Assembly (NCBI GenBank): GCA_020350445.1
Contig: CP070717.1
Coordinates: 4,144,902 to 4,191,847 of the forward strand
Direction of reading: 5' to 3'
DNA: 46,946 nt
From: Acidobacteriota bacterium
GTDB taxonomy: Bacteria > Acidobacteriota > UBA6911 > RPQK01 > JAPXNP01
The notes beneath the pieces were generated by a model. That model was not told the DNA's origin and did not search any database. It saw only the letters and a list, made by a program, of their open reading frames with translations. Shown here in pieces: positions 32,912 through 41,054 of the stretch (position 1 is its first letter; the number at the start of each line of letters is the position of its first letter). Made by a program: the position numbers and the translations under genes.

Positions 32912-33889
32912 TTAGTAGTTAATCAGGTCGTTCAAGACCTTTCTAATCCGCTTCTCATTCGGCAGATACTCATGCTCCAGTGTGTATGGGAAGGGCGTGT
33001 CGAGTCCCGCCACGCGTAGAACGGGTGCCTGGAGATTCAACAGGGACTTCTCTGCAATAGTCGCAGCGATTTCCGCCCCGTATCCACAGGTCCGGGGAGC
33101 TTCATGGACGATGGCAACGCGCCCGGTCTTCTCAACTGAACTCAAGACCGTTTCTACATCCCAGGGCAGCAGGGTGCGCAGGTCGATCACTTCGACGGTG
33201 ATTCCGTCAGAGGCTGAGATCTTGTCAACTGCGTCCATGACGGTATGCACCATGGCACCATAGGTGACGATCGTTGCGTCTTCGCCTTCCACCAGCACCT
33301 TGGCTTCGCCGAGCGGAATCTGATAATCCCCGTTCGGAACCTCTCCTCGAGCAGCTCGGTAGACCCGCTTCGGCTCCAGGAAGATGACCGGATTGGGGTC
33401 CCGGATAGCCGAAATCAGCAATCCCTTGGCATCGTAGGGGGTCGATGGGATCACAACCTTCAACCCCGGTGTATGCACGAACAGCGCTTCAGGGCTTTGA
33501 GAATGGTAGTGGCCACCCCGGATTCCGCCTCCATAGGGGGTTCTGATTACCATGGGACAGGAGAGTTCAGCGCCCGACCGATAGCGCATCTTGGCCGCTT
33601 CGTTGACGATCTGGTCGAATGCTGGATAGATGAAGTCTGCAAACTGAATCTCGGAAACGGGGATCAGGCCATTGATGGCCATACCGATTGCAGCACCGAC
33701 GATCGCGGTCTCCGAAAGGGGGGTGTCGAACGAACGCTTTGTCCCAAACTCGTCTTGCAGCCCCTGGGTCGCTCGGAAGACGCCTCCAAACTTCCCCACA
33801 TCCTCACCGAAGACTACGACTCTATCATCTCGGCGCATCTCGACTCGCAGTGCGTCGTTGATCGCCTGGATAATGTTCATTTTTGGCAT
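32912..33889 (-). CDS. 2-oxoacid dehydrogenase E1 component, beta subunit
   Basis: Beta subunit of the thiamine-diphosphate-dependent E1 that decarboxylates the 2-oxoacid and passes the acyl group to E2. The 325 residues equal the usual length. Motifs include VFGEDVGKFGGVFRAT (about 26-41), DTPLSETAIVGAAIGMA, the EIQFADFIYPAFDQIVNEAA stretch and PYGGGIRGGHYHSQSPEA with the histidines near the cofactor. The C-terminus has RVAGLDTPFPYTLEHEYLPN. It begins 17 bp after E1alpha. The ribosome-binding site is weak, suggesting translation coupled to E1alpha. Sequence alone does not separate pyruvate from branched-chain specificity. Confidence 0.95.
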   Translation of the reverse strand: MPKMNIIQAINDALRVEMRRDDRVVVFGEDVGKFGGVFRATQGLQDEFGTKRSFDTPLSETAIVGAAIGMAINGLIPVSEIQFADFIYPAFDQIVNEAAKMRYRSGAELSCPMVIRTPYGGGIRGGHYHSQSPEALFVHTPGLKVVIPSTPYDAKGLLISAIRDPNPVIFLEPKRVYRAARGEVPNGDYQIPLGEAKVLVEGEDATIVTYGAMVHTVMDAVDKISASDGITVEVIDLRTLLPWDVETVLSSVEKTGRVAIVHEAPRTCGYGAEIAATIAEKSLLNLQAPVLRVAGLDTPFPYTLEHEYLPNEKRIRKVLNDLINY

Positions 33890-33906
33890 AGTGTATTTCT
33901 CGTTCG

Positions 33907-34986
33907 TTACTGATCCGAGAGGCTTTTCAACTCATCGCGCTGCTCTTCGAGGTGCCAAGGTACTTCATCGAGCACATCTTCGAACAGCGTGTCTAAATCT
34001 GGCGGTCCGATCTTCTCGACCTCTTCGATGGCGGCACGGATCTCTTCTTGGAATTCCTCTTCGAGGGCCGAATCCTGCTCTTCACTCCAGACTCCCCGTT
34101 CGATAAGGAATGTGCGGAATCGGCAGATCGGATCTTTTTCGAGCCACTGGTCGACCTCTGCGTCATCACGGTAGGCTCGTGGATCATCTGAAGTTGTGTG
34201 GGCACCCTGCCGGTAGGTCTGAGCCTCGATCAGAGTCGGACCTTCACCTCGACGGGCTTTTTCCGCAGCCTGACGGGTCGCTGCGTACATTGCCAGTACA
34301 TCGTTCCCGTCGACCCGAACGCCATCAATTGCATAGGCTTTCGCCTTCTCGGCAAGGTCCTGCTGCGCGGTCTGTGCGCCCACCGGTACCGAAATCGCCC
34401 AGTGGTTGTTCCTGCAGAGAAAGATGACTGGAGCTTTGAACACCCCGGCGAAATTGCAGGAAACATGAAAGTCTCCCGTGGATGTCGCACCATCTCCGAA
34501 AAAGGTAAGAGCGACCTCCTGGGTCCCCTTGATGCTGGCGGCCATCGCCATTCCGAGGGCGTGAGGAATCTGGGTGCCGACAGGGCTCGAAACACTTGCC
34601 AGGCGAAGCTCACGGGACGCCCAGTGGCAGGGCATCTGCCTCCCTTTGATCACATCCTGTGTGTTCCCATAAATCTGGCAGAGAAAATCGAACAAACCAT
34701 AGCCCCGTGCGAACGCGGCCCCTACCTCGCGGTAGCAGGGTACGATCCAGTCTTCCGGTTCCAGAGCAAATGCGCTGCCGATAATCGAGGCTTCTTCCCC
34801 GGTGGAGCCGACATAGAAGCCGATTCTGCCCTGGCGTTGCAGTTTTGTCATGCGCTCATCAACCCGGCGATTAAAGAGCATCAGGCGGTAGAGGCGAATA
34901 AGGTCATCTTCGCTCAAATCAGGAAGTTGGGCACCGTCGATGACCTTGCCATTCTCGTCAATAATTCTCTGGACTTGTTCCCTCAT
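33907..34986 (-). CDS. 2-oxoacid dehydrogenase E1 component, alpha subunit
   Basis: Alpha subunit of E1 in a two-chain pyruvate or branched-chain 2-oxoacid dehydrogenase. From the ATG at 34986 the product has 359 residues. The thiamine diphosphate motif is visible: FFGDGATSTGDFH, then NFAGVFKAPVIFLCRNN. Active-site histidine regions GRQMPCHWAS and YRQGAHTTSDDPRAYR, the latter the phosphorylation-loop equivalent, are also seen. An in-frame start at 35082 exists, but a TTGAGC-N18-TATAAT promoter falls between the two, and the 34986 start is only 9 nt from the -10. It leads the E1alpha-E1beta-E2 operon and is divergent from the GDPD gene. Confidence 0.95.
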   Translation of the reverse strand: MREQVQRIIDENGKVIDGAQLPDLSEDDLIRLYRLMLFNRRVDERMTKLQRQGRIGFYVGSTGEEASIIGSAFALEPEDWIVPCYREVGAAFARGYGLFDFLCQIYGNTQDVIKGRQMPCHWASRELRLASVSSPVGTQIPHALGMAMAASIKGTQEVALTFFGDGATSTGDFHVSCNFAGVFKAPVIFLCRNNHWAISVPVGAQTAQQDLAEKAKAYAIDGVRVDGNDVLAMYAATRQAAEKARRGEGPTLIEAQTYRQGAHTTSDDPRAYRDDAEVDQWLEKDPICRFRTFLIERGVWSEEQDSALEEEFQEEIRAAIEEVEKIGPPDLDTLFEDVLDEVPWHLEEQRDELKSLSDQ

Positions 34987-34995
34987 GCGGGAAGG

Positions 34996-35025
34996 ATTAT
35001 AGCTTCCGCGTGCTGACTGGCTCAA
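34996..35025 (-). promoter_or_regulatory. Sigma70-type promoter for the E1-E2 operon, likely leaderless
   Basis: On the minus strand TTGAGC (35025-35020) and a perfect TATAAT (35001-34996) are spaced by 18 bp. The ATG begins 9 nt after the -10 box and no Shine-Dalgarno is present. The mRNA leader would be 0-4 nt. Confidence 0.6.
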
Positions 35026-35147
35026 CTCCCTGGGATTGAACCGGAATGAGGGGAAGAGAGGGCAATCAGTCTTCAGGTTCAATTCTGCGGTACGATGTTC
35101 CAGAGTCTCGTCAGCCGTATTTCCCGGGTTTTGCGAGAAGGTACATT

Positions 35148-36071
35148 ATGCTGAAAGGATTTTTCCCAATGATCTTCGGTGGTTTGTTGCTGGCTTGGGC
35201 CACCAGTCCAAGCGATAAAGTACTGGTTGCCCACCGGGGGGCTTCCGCCTACAGACCGGAGCACACGTTGGTTTCCTATCAGCTGGCTATTGAACAGGGC
35301 GCTGATTTTGTTGAGCAGGATCTTCAGATTACCCGGGATGGCAAGCTGGTCTGCCTGCATGACTCGACACTCGAGAGAACGACCAACGTCGAAGAGGTCT
35401 TTCCCGATCGATTTCGTGAAGAGGTCCTCAATGGGTCGATTCATCGGCGTTGGTATGTTTCAGACTTCACTCTGGCCGAGGTCAAGCAACTGGATGCCGG
35501 TTCCTGGTTCGATGTCCGCTTCGCTGGAGAACGGGTTCCGACCTTCCGCGAGGCGATTGAGTTGGTGAAGGGAAAGGCGGGGCTCTATCCCGAGACGAAG
35601 AGTCCTGAAGACTACCGTGAAATGGGGCTTTCAATGGAAGCGCTGCTGGTCGAAGACCTGAAGGCATTCGGGCTTGACCGGGCAGAGGCCGATCCCAGTA
35701 CTCCCGTTATCGTCCAGTCATTTAGCGCCGAGAGTTTGAAGAAACTCCGGAACGAACTGCAGAGTGATCTGCCGTTGGTCTTTCTCCTTTCGAATCGGGA
35801 AGGCGCCGAATGGACCGGCTTTGAGCAACTCCGGAGAATAGCTGAGTTCGCCAGCGGCATTGGACCAGCAAAGGGGCTGATCGAAGTCGACCCAGGGTTG
35901 GTTGAGCGGGCGCATCGAGCTGGCCTGACCGTCACTCCATATACCTTTCGATCGTCATCGGTATCGGAACCCTACACCAGTGTTGCCGGCGAGATGGAGC
36001 ATTTTCTCTATAACTTTGGCGTCGATGCCGTCTTTACCGATAATCCCGATCTGTTTCCGAGGAACGAATGA
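35148..36071 (+). CDS. Glycerophosphodiester phosphodiesterase
   Basis: Hydrolyses glycerophosphodiesters (deacylated phospholipids) to glycerol 3-phosphate and an alcohol. From the ATG at 35148 the product has 307 residues. A hydrophobic N-terminus (about 3-18) suggests export or anchoring. The TIM-barrel GDPD motifs are His29-Arg30 in [13 protein letters not shown], Glu56 and Asp58 in [14 protein letters not shown], and His71 in [10 protein letters not shown]. The small GDPD insertion at about 72-110 and the C-terminal [13 protein letters not shown] are typical. GAGAAGG lies upstream; an in-frame start at 35046 would overlap the E1alpha promoter region. Its TGA overlaps the next ATG (36068-36071), so the two are co-translated. 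Confidence 0.93.
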   Translation: MLKGFFPMIFGGLLLAWATSPSDKVLVAHRGASAYRPEHTLVSYQLAIEQGADFVEQDLQITRDGKLVCLHDSTLERTTNVEEVFPDRFREEVLNGSIHRRWYVSDFTLAEVKQLDAGSWFDVRFAGERVPTFREAIELVKGKAGLYPETKSPEDYREMGLSMEALLVEDLKAFGLDRAEADPSTPVIVQSFSAESLKKLRNELQSDLPLVFLLSNREGAEWTGFEQLRRIAEFASGIGPAKGLIEVDPGLVERAHRAGLTVTPYTFRSSSVSEPYTSVAGEMEHFLYNFGVDAVFTDNPDLFPRNE

Positions 36072-36331
36072 ATAAGAAGAGGATTCTCCCAATTATCTTC
36101 CTGGCGTTTGTCGCCTTTGTCATCTACAGCACTATGAGCCTGGGTAAGGTGACCTGTACGGTCTGTATCGAGTATCAGGGTGCGGAGGCGTGCCGGACCG
36201 CGTCAGGAGAAGATCGCGAAAGTGCTGTGCGGACCGCCACCGAGAACGCCTGCGCTCAGGTGACATCGGGTATGAGTAATACCCGGAACTGCCTGCAGCA
36301 GCCGCCAGTCAGTGTCGAATGCGGTGACTAG
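36068..36331 (+). CDS. Small exported Cys-rich protein coupled to GDPD
   Basis: Not recognised. The 87-residue product has an N-terminal hydrophobic helix (about 6-22, [17 protein letters not shown]) that is a signal or anchor. The mature part has six cysteines (about 30, 33, 42, 62, 75, 85), starting with CTVC. The even number suggests three disulfides or a metal site in the periplasm. It contains an [13 protein letters not shown] helix resembling small conserved proteins of metagenomic acidobacteria (inference). The start overlaps the GDPD stop (ATGA). The TAG stop overlaps the TAG stop of the opposing CRTAC1 gene in CTAG (36328-36331). Confidence 0.75.
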   Translation: MNKKRILPIIFLAFVAFVIYSTMSLGKVTCTVCIEYQGAEACRTASGEDRESAVRTATENACAQVTSGMSNTRNCLQQPPVSVECGD

Positions 36332-38016
36332 GGTTCGACAAATGACAGAAACTGGTTCGGTTTCACGTCCTGTTTCTTCTCGACAAGTCCGTTCGGCCAT
36401 GTAATCTGCAGTTCCTCGACCAACTGGTCACTGCCCAGGCCGAAGTGGACGCGCTTATCCGATGCGCAACCGTACCCGACGGCGATGTTGACGTGGCCCC
36501 ACTGCGATCCTGAGGCGGTCGTGATTTTGACCTTGGTTCCGATTGCATCCCGTGTGGAAGACTTTCCGGTGAAGGAAAGTGTGAGCCAGTTGTTTGGGGT
36601 TGGAGAGACGTTGCGCCAGATTTCAACCGGGTCGCTCAGAGCTGAGACGATCGCATCCATTCTCCCGTCGTTATCGAAATCCCCAAATGCGGCTCCCCGG
36701 TGAACTGCCCGAAGAGTGTGAAACTTGTCCCCTGCCTGGGGTGCGGCGTCAGCAAACTTGCCGTTCTTGAGGTTGACGAACAGGGTGTTGGGTTGGAGTA
36801 CTCTCTCCCCGAAATTGCCTCGGGGATCCATGACATCGCCGCTCGCGATGAAGAGGTCCTTCCAGCCGTCGTTGTTGAAGTCGAAGATGCCGTTGCTCCA
36901 GCCGGTCCTGTCGCGGGTCATCATGGCCAGTTTGCTCGAAGCCGTCATCTCATCGAACATCATGTCGCCGGCGTTTTCGTAATAGGGCATCGCCTCGTTG
37001 GTCATTGCAGCGACGAAGAGATCGACTCGACCATCGTTGTTGACATCCTTCGCATCGACACCCATTCCTGAGACGGCGGCCCCTGAGTAGGTGTAGGCAG
37101 TGCCGCTTTCGAAGCCAATCTCCTGGAAGGTCCCGTCCTGCTGATTGTGAAAGAGGAACGCAGGTACCGTGTCGTTGGCTACATAGATGTCGATCCAGCC
37201 GTCATCGTCGAAATCGGCGACGCCGAGGCCCATGCCCTTTCCGATATGATCCCGGATGCCAGACTTCTTCGAAACGTCAGTGAATGTCCCGTCCCCATTG
37301 TTGTGAAACAGTGAATTCGGCAGCCCATCGTAATGCTGCGGGTGGCAATAGTCGGGAGAGTTCTGGGGCCCGCAGACCGGCTCCGTGGCCGGATCCCAGA
37401 CGCAGTAATTCGAGACGAAGAGATCGAGTAGACCGTCGTTATCATAGTCGAGAAACGCTGCCGCGACCGACCAGAGGGTGCCGTAATCGGGATCAGGGTT
37501 CCCAAAGCCCGCTTCCTTTGTAATATCCGAGAAGGTCCCGTCACCGTTGTTTCGGTAGAAGATGTTTTCCCTCAGCCCGGCTATAAAGATGTCCTGATCG
37601 CCATCGTTGTCGTAGTCGGCGACGACAGTGCCGTTGGTATAGCCGCGACCCTGTACGCCCGCCTTGGTGGTGACATCTTCGAACTTCCAGTCGCCGAGGT
37701 TGCGAAAGAGGCGGTTGGTGTGGGTGTCGAGTGTCTTCTGGAGTCCGGGCATTGTCGCCCCGCTCACGATATAGACATCGAGCAGGCCGTCGTTGTCATA
37801 ATCGAAGACAGCAATTCCCGAGATCATCGTTTCGGGCTGATGGCGTTTGTCGGTCCGGCTGGGTTCGACCACGAAACTGAGGCCGCTGTTCTCGATCAAA
37901 TCGAACATGATCGGCTGGAATTCATCGTCGTTCGCTGCCATGCCGGTGAAGGAGAGGTAGTAAAGCAGCAGAATTCCCAACAAACCAGCCCGTCTTGTGC
38001 CTGAGGATGAAAGCAT
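36328..38016 (-). CDS. CRTAC1-type FG-GAP/VCBS repeat protein with ASPIC/UnbV domain (second gene)
   Basis: Exported protein of 562 residues. A signal peptide covers about 1-28. Seven or so repeats carry calcium-binding loops of the type DYDNDGLLD (also DYDNDGDQD, DFDDDGWID, DVNNDGRVD, DFNNDGWKD, DFDNDGRMD), forming a likely beta-propeller of the integrin-alpha/FG-GAP kind. The last 75 residues form an ASPIC/UnbV domain (RDAIGTKVKI, KRVHFGLGSD, ITWPNGLVEKK). A Cys-containing insert (VCGPQNSPDYCHPQHYDG) follows the third repeat. The role is not established; such proteins are numerous in acidobacteria and planctomycetes and may bind ligands at the cell surface. It lies 13 bp downstream of a paralogue, so the two form an operon. 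Confidence 0.92.
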   Translation of the reverse strand: MLSSSGTRRAGLLGILLLYYLSFTGMAANDDEFQPIMFDLIENSGLSFVVEPSRTDKRHQPETMISGIAVFDYDNDGLLDVYIVSGATMPGLQKTLDTHTNRLFRNLGDWKFEDVTTKAGVQGRGYTNGTVVADYDNDGDQDIFIAGLRENIFYRNNGDGTFSDITKEAGFGNPDPDYGTLWSVAAAFLDYDNDGLLDLFVSNYCVWDPATEPVCGPQNSPDYCHPQHYDGLPNSLFHNNGDGTFTDVSKKSGIRDHIGKGMGLGVADFDDDGWIDIYVANDTVPAFLFHNQQDGTFQEIGFESGTAYTYSGAAVSGMGVDAKDVNNDGRVDLFVAAMTNEAMPYYENAGDMMFDEMTASSKLAMMTRDRTGWSNGIFDFNNDGWKDLFIASGDVMDPRGNFGERVLQPNTLFVNLKNGKFADAAPQAGDKFHTLRAVHRGAAFGDFDNDGRMDAIVSALSDPVEIWRNVSPTPNNWLTLSFTGKSSTRDAIGTKVKITTASGSQWGHVNIAVGYGCASDKRVHFGLGSDQLVEELQITWPNGLVEKKQDVKPNQFLSFVEP

Positions 38017-38029
38017 TTCTTTGCCAGTC

Positions 38030-39793
38030 CTATTCTTCAGGTTCCTTAATTCTCAGAATCTGATCCACTTTGACACCTTCGAGTTGCTGTTTAATTCCGG
38101 AGGGCCAGTTGATTTCAATCGACTGGATCCCGGTCTCTTTCCCCAACCCGAAGTGGACCCTTCTGTCCGACGTCGACATGAACCCGACGGAAACCGCCAT
38201 GTGATTGTGCAGCACTCTACCCGATTCCAGAGTAACCTTGATGTAGGCCCCAATCGGATCCCGGCTGCTCTTGCGGCCCTCCAGGTCCAGCATCAACCAG
38301 TGGTTGCCATTATCTCCCGAATTCATCAGAATACGCGGTTTCTGATTCAGGGAAGTGACGACGATGTCTTGAAATCCGTCGTTGTTCAGGTCCCCAAATC
38401 CCGATCCGCGCTGGTATCCTTCAAAGAGAAAGTCCTGACCCAACTTCTCAGAAACGTCTTCAAACTGGGATCCGTCGATGTTTCTCAACATGGTGTCGTG
38501 CTGGGCGGAGTCGGCTCCGAGGTAGTCGACATCGCCGTTTGCTGAATAGATGTCCTTCCAGCCGTCGTTGTCGTGGTCGATAAATCCGTTGCTCCACCCC
38601 GAGAACTGCCGGCTCAAGGTCGCTACATTCGAGGAAGGGCTGACGTAATCGAAGTACTCGCCCTCCTGATTCAAGAAGAGCGCATGGATCTGGTTCTTCA
38701 GGTTGTTGTAGAAGATGTCCGTGAAGCCGTCATTGTTGTAGTCCTTGGCATCACAGCCCATTCCCGAGACGCGCGCGGCCTCGGCGTTGTAAGCGACACC
38801 GTAGAACAGGGACACCTCGTCGAAAATGCCGTCGCCTTCATTCAGGTACAGGAAGTTCTGCACGGTGTCATTGGCAACGAATACATCGAGTCGGCCATCC
38901 CGGTTGAAGTCGGCGATCCCGATCCCCATCCCCTTTCCTAGCGCTTTGTCGAATCCCGACTCTTGGGTCACATCCTCGAATTTCCCGTTTCCGAGGTTGT
39001 GATAGAGCGTGTGGGGCACACTCACGACGGTCTGGGGATTGCAGTAGAATTCTGTGCCATCCGCCATCATGCACGGTTTGTCGGTCTGGGGATTCCAGAA
39101 CGTGTATTGGGAGACAACAAGGTCGAGCAGGCCGTCTTTGTCGTAATCGAAGAACGCCGCTGCGACGCTGAGCAGGTCCTTTGCTTTCAGGTCGAGACCG
39201 GAGTTGGCTGTTACGTCTGAAAACGTACCGTCCCCATTGTTGGCGTAAAGGGTGTTGGGTCCGGCGTTACAAACGAAAAGGTCGGTGTCCCCATCATTGT
39301 CGTAGTCACCGGCGGCAACGCCGAAAGAGAAGTCCATATGTTCTCCGGTCAGGCCCGTCTTACTGGTGACATCTTCAAACTCTCCGTTGCCGCGGTTCCG
39401 GAGGATGCAACTGTAAAACGAGGGGTCGGTCTTCTTCAGTTCGGGCAATTTCGCCCCGTTGGTGAAATAGATGTCTTGATGGCCGTCCTGGTCGTAGTCG
39501 AAGATCGCGACTCCCCCACACATGGGCTGGGGAAAATACTTGCGGCCCGAGTAATCGTTGTTCGAAACGTATTGGATGTTGGATGCCGGGGCGATATCTG
39601 TATAGCGAACCGCTCCGTAAGAAGTATCCGATTCTCCGACTGCCAGATTCTGGTGCAGAAGCAGCGCGGTCACGGCGAAGCAGAAGAACCGCCACCGTCT
39701 TTGGAGTACATGACCCCGCTGCCGCGTCTCAGCCCTATAGGAACAAAGACCGGGGGCATAGATGAAAGGGAAACTCCTCACGAACTTCCACAT
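38030..39793 (-). CDS. CRTAC1-type FG-GAP/VCBS repeat protein with ASPIC/UnbV domain (first gene)
   Basis: Paralogue of the preceding entry, 587 residues from the ATG at 39793. Another in-frame start at 39847 is possible and neither has a clear Shine-Dalgarno. The hydrophobic signal (FFCFAVTALLLHQ) begins only about 35 residues in, unusually late. Calcium loops include DYDQDGHQD, DYDNDGDTD, DYDKDGLLD, DFNRDGRLD, DYNNDGFTD, DHDNDGWKD and DLNNDGFQD. A Cys-containing insert (PCMMADGTEFYCNPQT) follows the third repeat, as in the paralogue. The ASPIC/UnbV end has RRVHFGLGKE and INWPSGIKQQ. It heads a two-gene operon and is divergent from the TPR gene at 39876 across 82 bp. Confidence 0.9.
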   Translation of the reverse strand: MWKFVRSFPFIYAPGLCSYRAETRQRGHVLQRRWRFFCFAVTALLLHQNLAVGESDTSYGAVRYTDIAPASNIQYVSNNDYSGRKYFPQPMCGGVAIFDYDQDGHQDIYFTNGAKLPELKKTDPSFYSCILRNRGNGEFEDVTSKTGLTGEHMDFSFGVAAGDYDNDGDTDLFVCNAGPNTLYANNGDGTFSDVTANSGLDLKAKDLLSVAAAFFDYDKDGLLDLVVSQYTFWNPQTDKPCMMADGTEFYCNPQTVVSVPHTLYHNLGNGKFEDVTQESGFDKALGKGMGIGIADFNRDGRLDVFVANDTVQNFLYLNEGDGIFDEVSLFYGVAYNAEAARVSGMGCDAKDYNNDGFTDIFYNNLKNQIHALFLNQEGEYFDYVSPSSNVATLSRQFSGWSNGFIDHDNDGWKDIYSANGDVDYLGADSAQHDTMLRNIDGSQFEDVSEKLGQDFLFEGYQRGSGFGDLNNDGFQDIVVTSLNQKPRILMNSGDNGNHWLMLDLEGRKSSRDPIGAYIKVTLESGRVLHNHMAVSVGFMSTSDRRVHFGLGKETGIQSIEINWPSGIKQQLEGVKVDQILRIKEPEE

Positions 39794-39857
39794 TATTCCA
39801 GGCATACCTGGGAAACTCGCTTGATTTGGGGAGGCTATTTGCCGCATTTTCGGGCCC

Positions 39858-39863
39858 TATGCT
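39858..39863 (+). promoter_or_regulatory. -10-like box before the first TPR gene
   Basis: TATGCT (4 of 6) ends 12 nt before the ATG at 39876. No Shine-Dalgarno is present and the -35 region is poor. This is a weak candidate for a very short leader. Confidence 0.25.
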
Positions 39864-39875
39864 ACCATTTTTTCG

Positions 39876-41045
39876 ATGTTTCGAAAGTGGGTGGCAACTC
39901 AGGCGGGGCCCGTTTCGGCAGCGTTCTTCCTGCTGTTGGCGGGCTTTGCTTCACTCAGCGCACAGACCGATGCTGGGGCGATTGTGGCCAGGGCAACTCA
40001 GTTGCATCAAGCCGGGAATTACGACGCCGCTGTAACTGAGTACCTTCGGTTTCTCGAGATCCATCCCAATGTGGCCGATATCCGTTCAAACCTGGGAGCC
40101 GCCTACGTCGGCCTGGGGCGGCTGGACAAGGCGATCGAGCAGTATCTCCGGGCCTTGGAACTGGGGAATGCGACGAATCCGAATGCGTTGCGCTTCAATC
40201 TGGCACTGGCCTACTACAAGACGGTTCAACTCCGGGACGCTTCCCGGGAACTCGAGAAGGTCTTAGCCGAAGATCCAGCGAACAAACAGGCTGCGCTGAT
40301 ACTGGCGGATTCCTATCTTCGGCAGGATGAATACGAGAATGTCATTCGGGTTCTTGAAGCATTCGAGGGAACCTCTCCCGATGACAAAGCGCTGGCATAC
40401 TTGTTGGGAACAGCTTTGATCCGAACCGGAGACGTGACTCGCGGGCAGGTGCTCGTCGACCGGATTCTCCGGGACGGTGAATCTGCCGAAGCCCACATGA
40501 TGATGGGTACCGCATTCATGATGGCCCGGGAGATCCCTAAGGCTCTCGAAGAGTTCGAGCGTGCTCTGTCATTGAATCCCAGGCTCCCCTCGCTGAACGC
40601 TTTCATGGGGAAGACGTTGCGGGAGATGGGACGAGTTGATGAATCGACCGAGTTCTTTCAGAGAGAGCTCGAGATCAACCCGCTTGATTTCGATTCGCTC
40701 CTGTACGTTGGGGTCTACGAATACAAGCGGCAGCAGAACTATGAAGCCGCACTGGCGCTTTTCAATAGAGCCCTTCAGATTCGTCCAGGAGCGCTCGAGG
40801 TCAGGTTTCAAATCGGATTGGTGTACGTTTTGACTGATCGGATCGATGAGGCACTCGAAATCGTCGAGAAGGTTGTTGAGGAATCTCCTGACTTCTTGGA
40901 AGGGCATGTCACCCTGACCCGACTGTACTATCGGTTGAAACGAAGGGAAGATGCCCAAAAGCATCGGGAAATTGTTGAGGAGCTGCGTGCCAAGAAGGAT
41001 GAAGCAACTGTCAAGGAAGTCGATCCCCTCGAGGAGGGTCGCTGA
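39876..41045 (+). CDS. Secreted TPR-repeat protein (first of two)
   Basis: A 389-residue exported protein. A signal peptide covers about 1-30 (AAFFLLLAGFASLSA). About ten tetratricopeptide-like helix pairs follow (ATQLHQAGNYDAAVTEYLRF, NLGAAYVGLGRLDKAIEQYL, NAFMGKTLREMGRVDESTEF and others). A charged helix and acidic tail end the protein. TPRs make protein-protein contacts, so it is probably a periplasmic or envelope scaffold. No enzyme motif is seen. It is followed after 9 bp by a second TPR gene and is divergent from the CRTAC1-type operon. TPR and CRTAC1-type proteins neighbour each other often in acidobacteria (from memory, not checked). Confidence 0.88.
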   Translation: MFRKWVATQAGPVSAAFFLLLAGFASLSAQTDAGAIVARATQLHQAGNYDAAVTEYLRFLEIHPNVADIRSNLGAAYVGLGRLDKAIEQYLRALELGNATNPNALRFNLALAYYKTVQLRDASRELEKVLAEDPANKQAALILADSYLRQDEYENVIRVLEAFEGTSPDDKALAYLLGTALIRTGDVTRGQVLVDRILRDGESAEAHMMMGTAFMMAREIPKALEEFERALSLNPRLPSLNAFMGKTLREMGRVDESTEFFQRELEINPLDFDSLLYVGVYEYKRQQNYEAALALFNRALQIRPGALEVRFQIGLVYVLTDRIDEALEIVEKVVEESPDFLEGHVTLTRLYYRLKRREDAQKHREIVEELRAKKDEATVKEVDPLEEGR

Positions 41046-41054
41046 GGATTGGGA

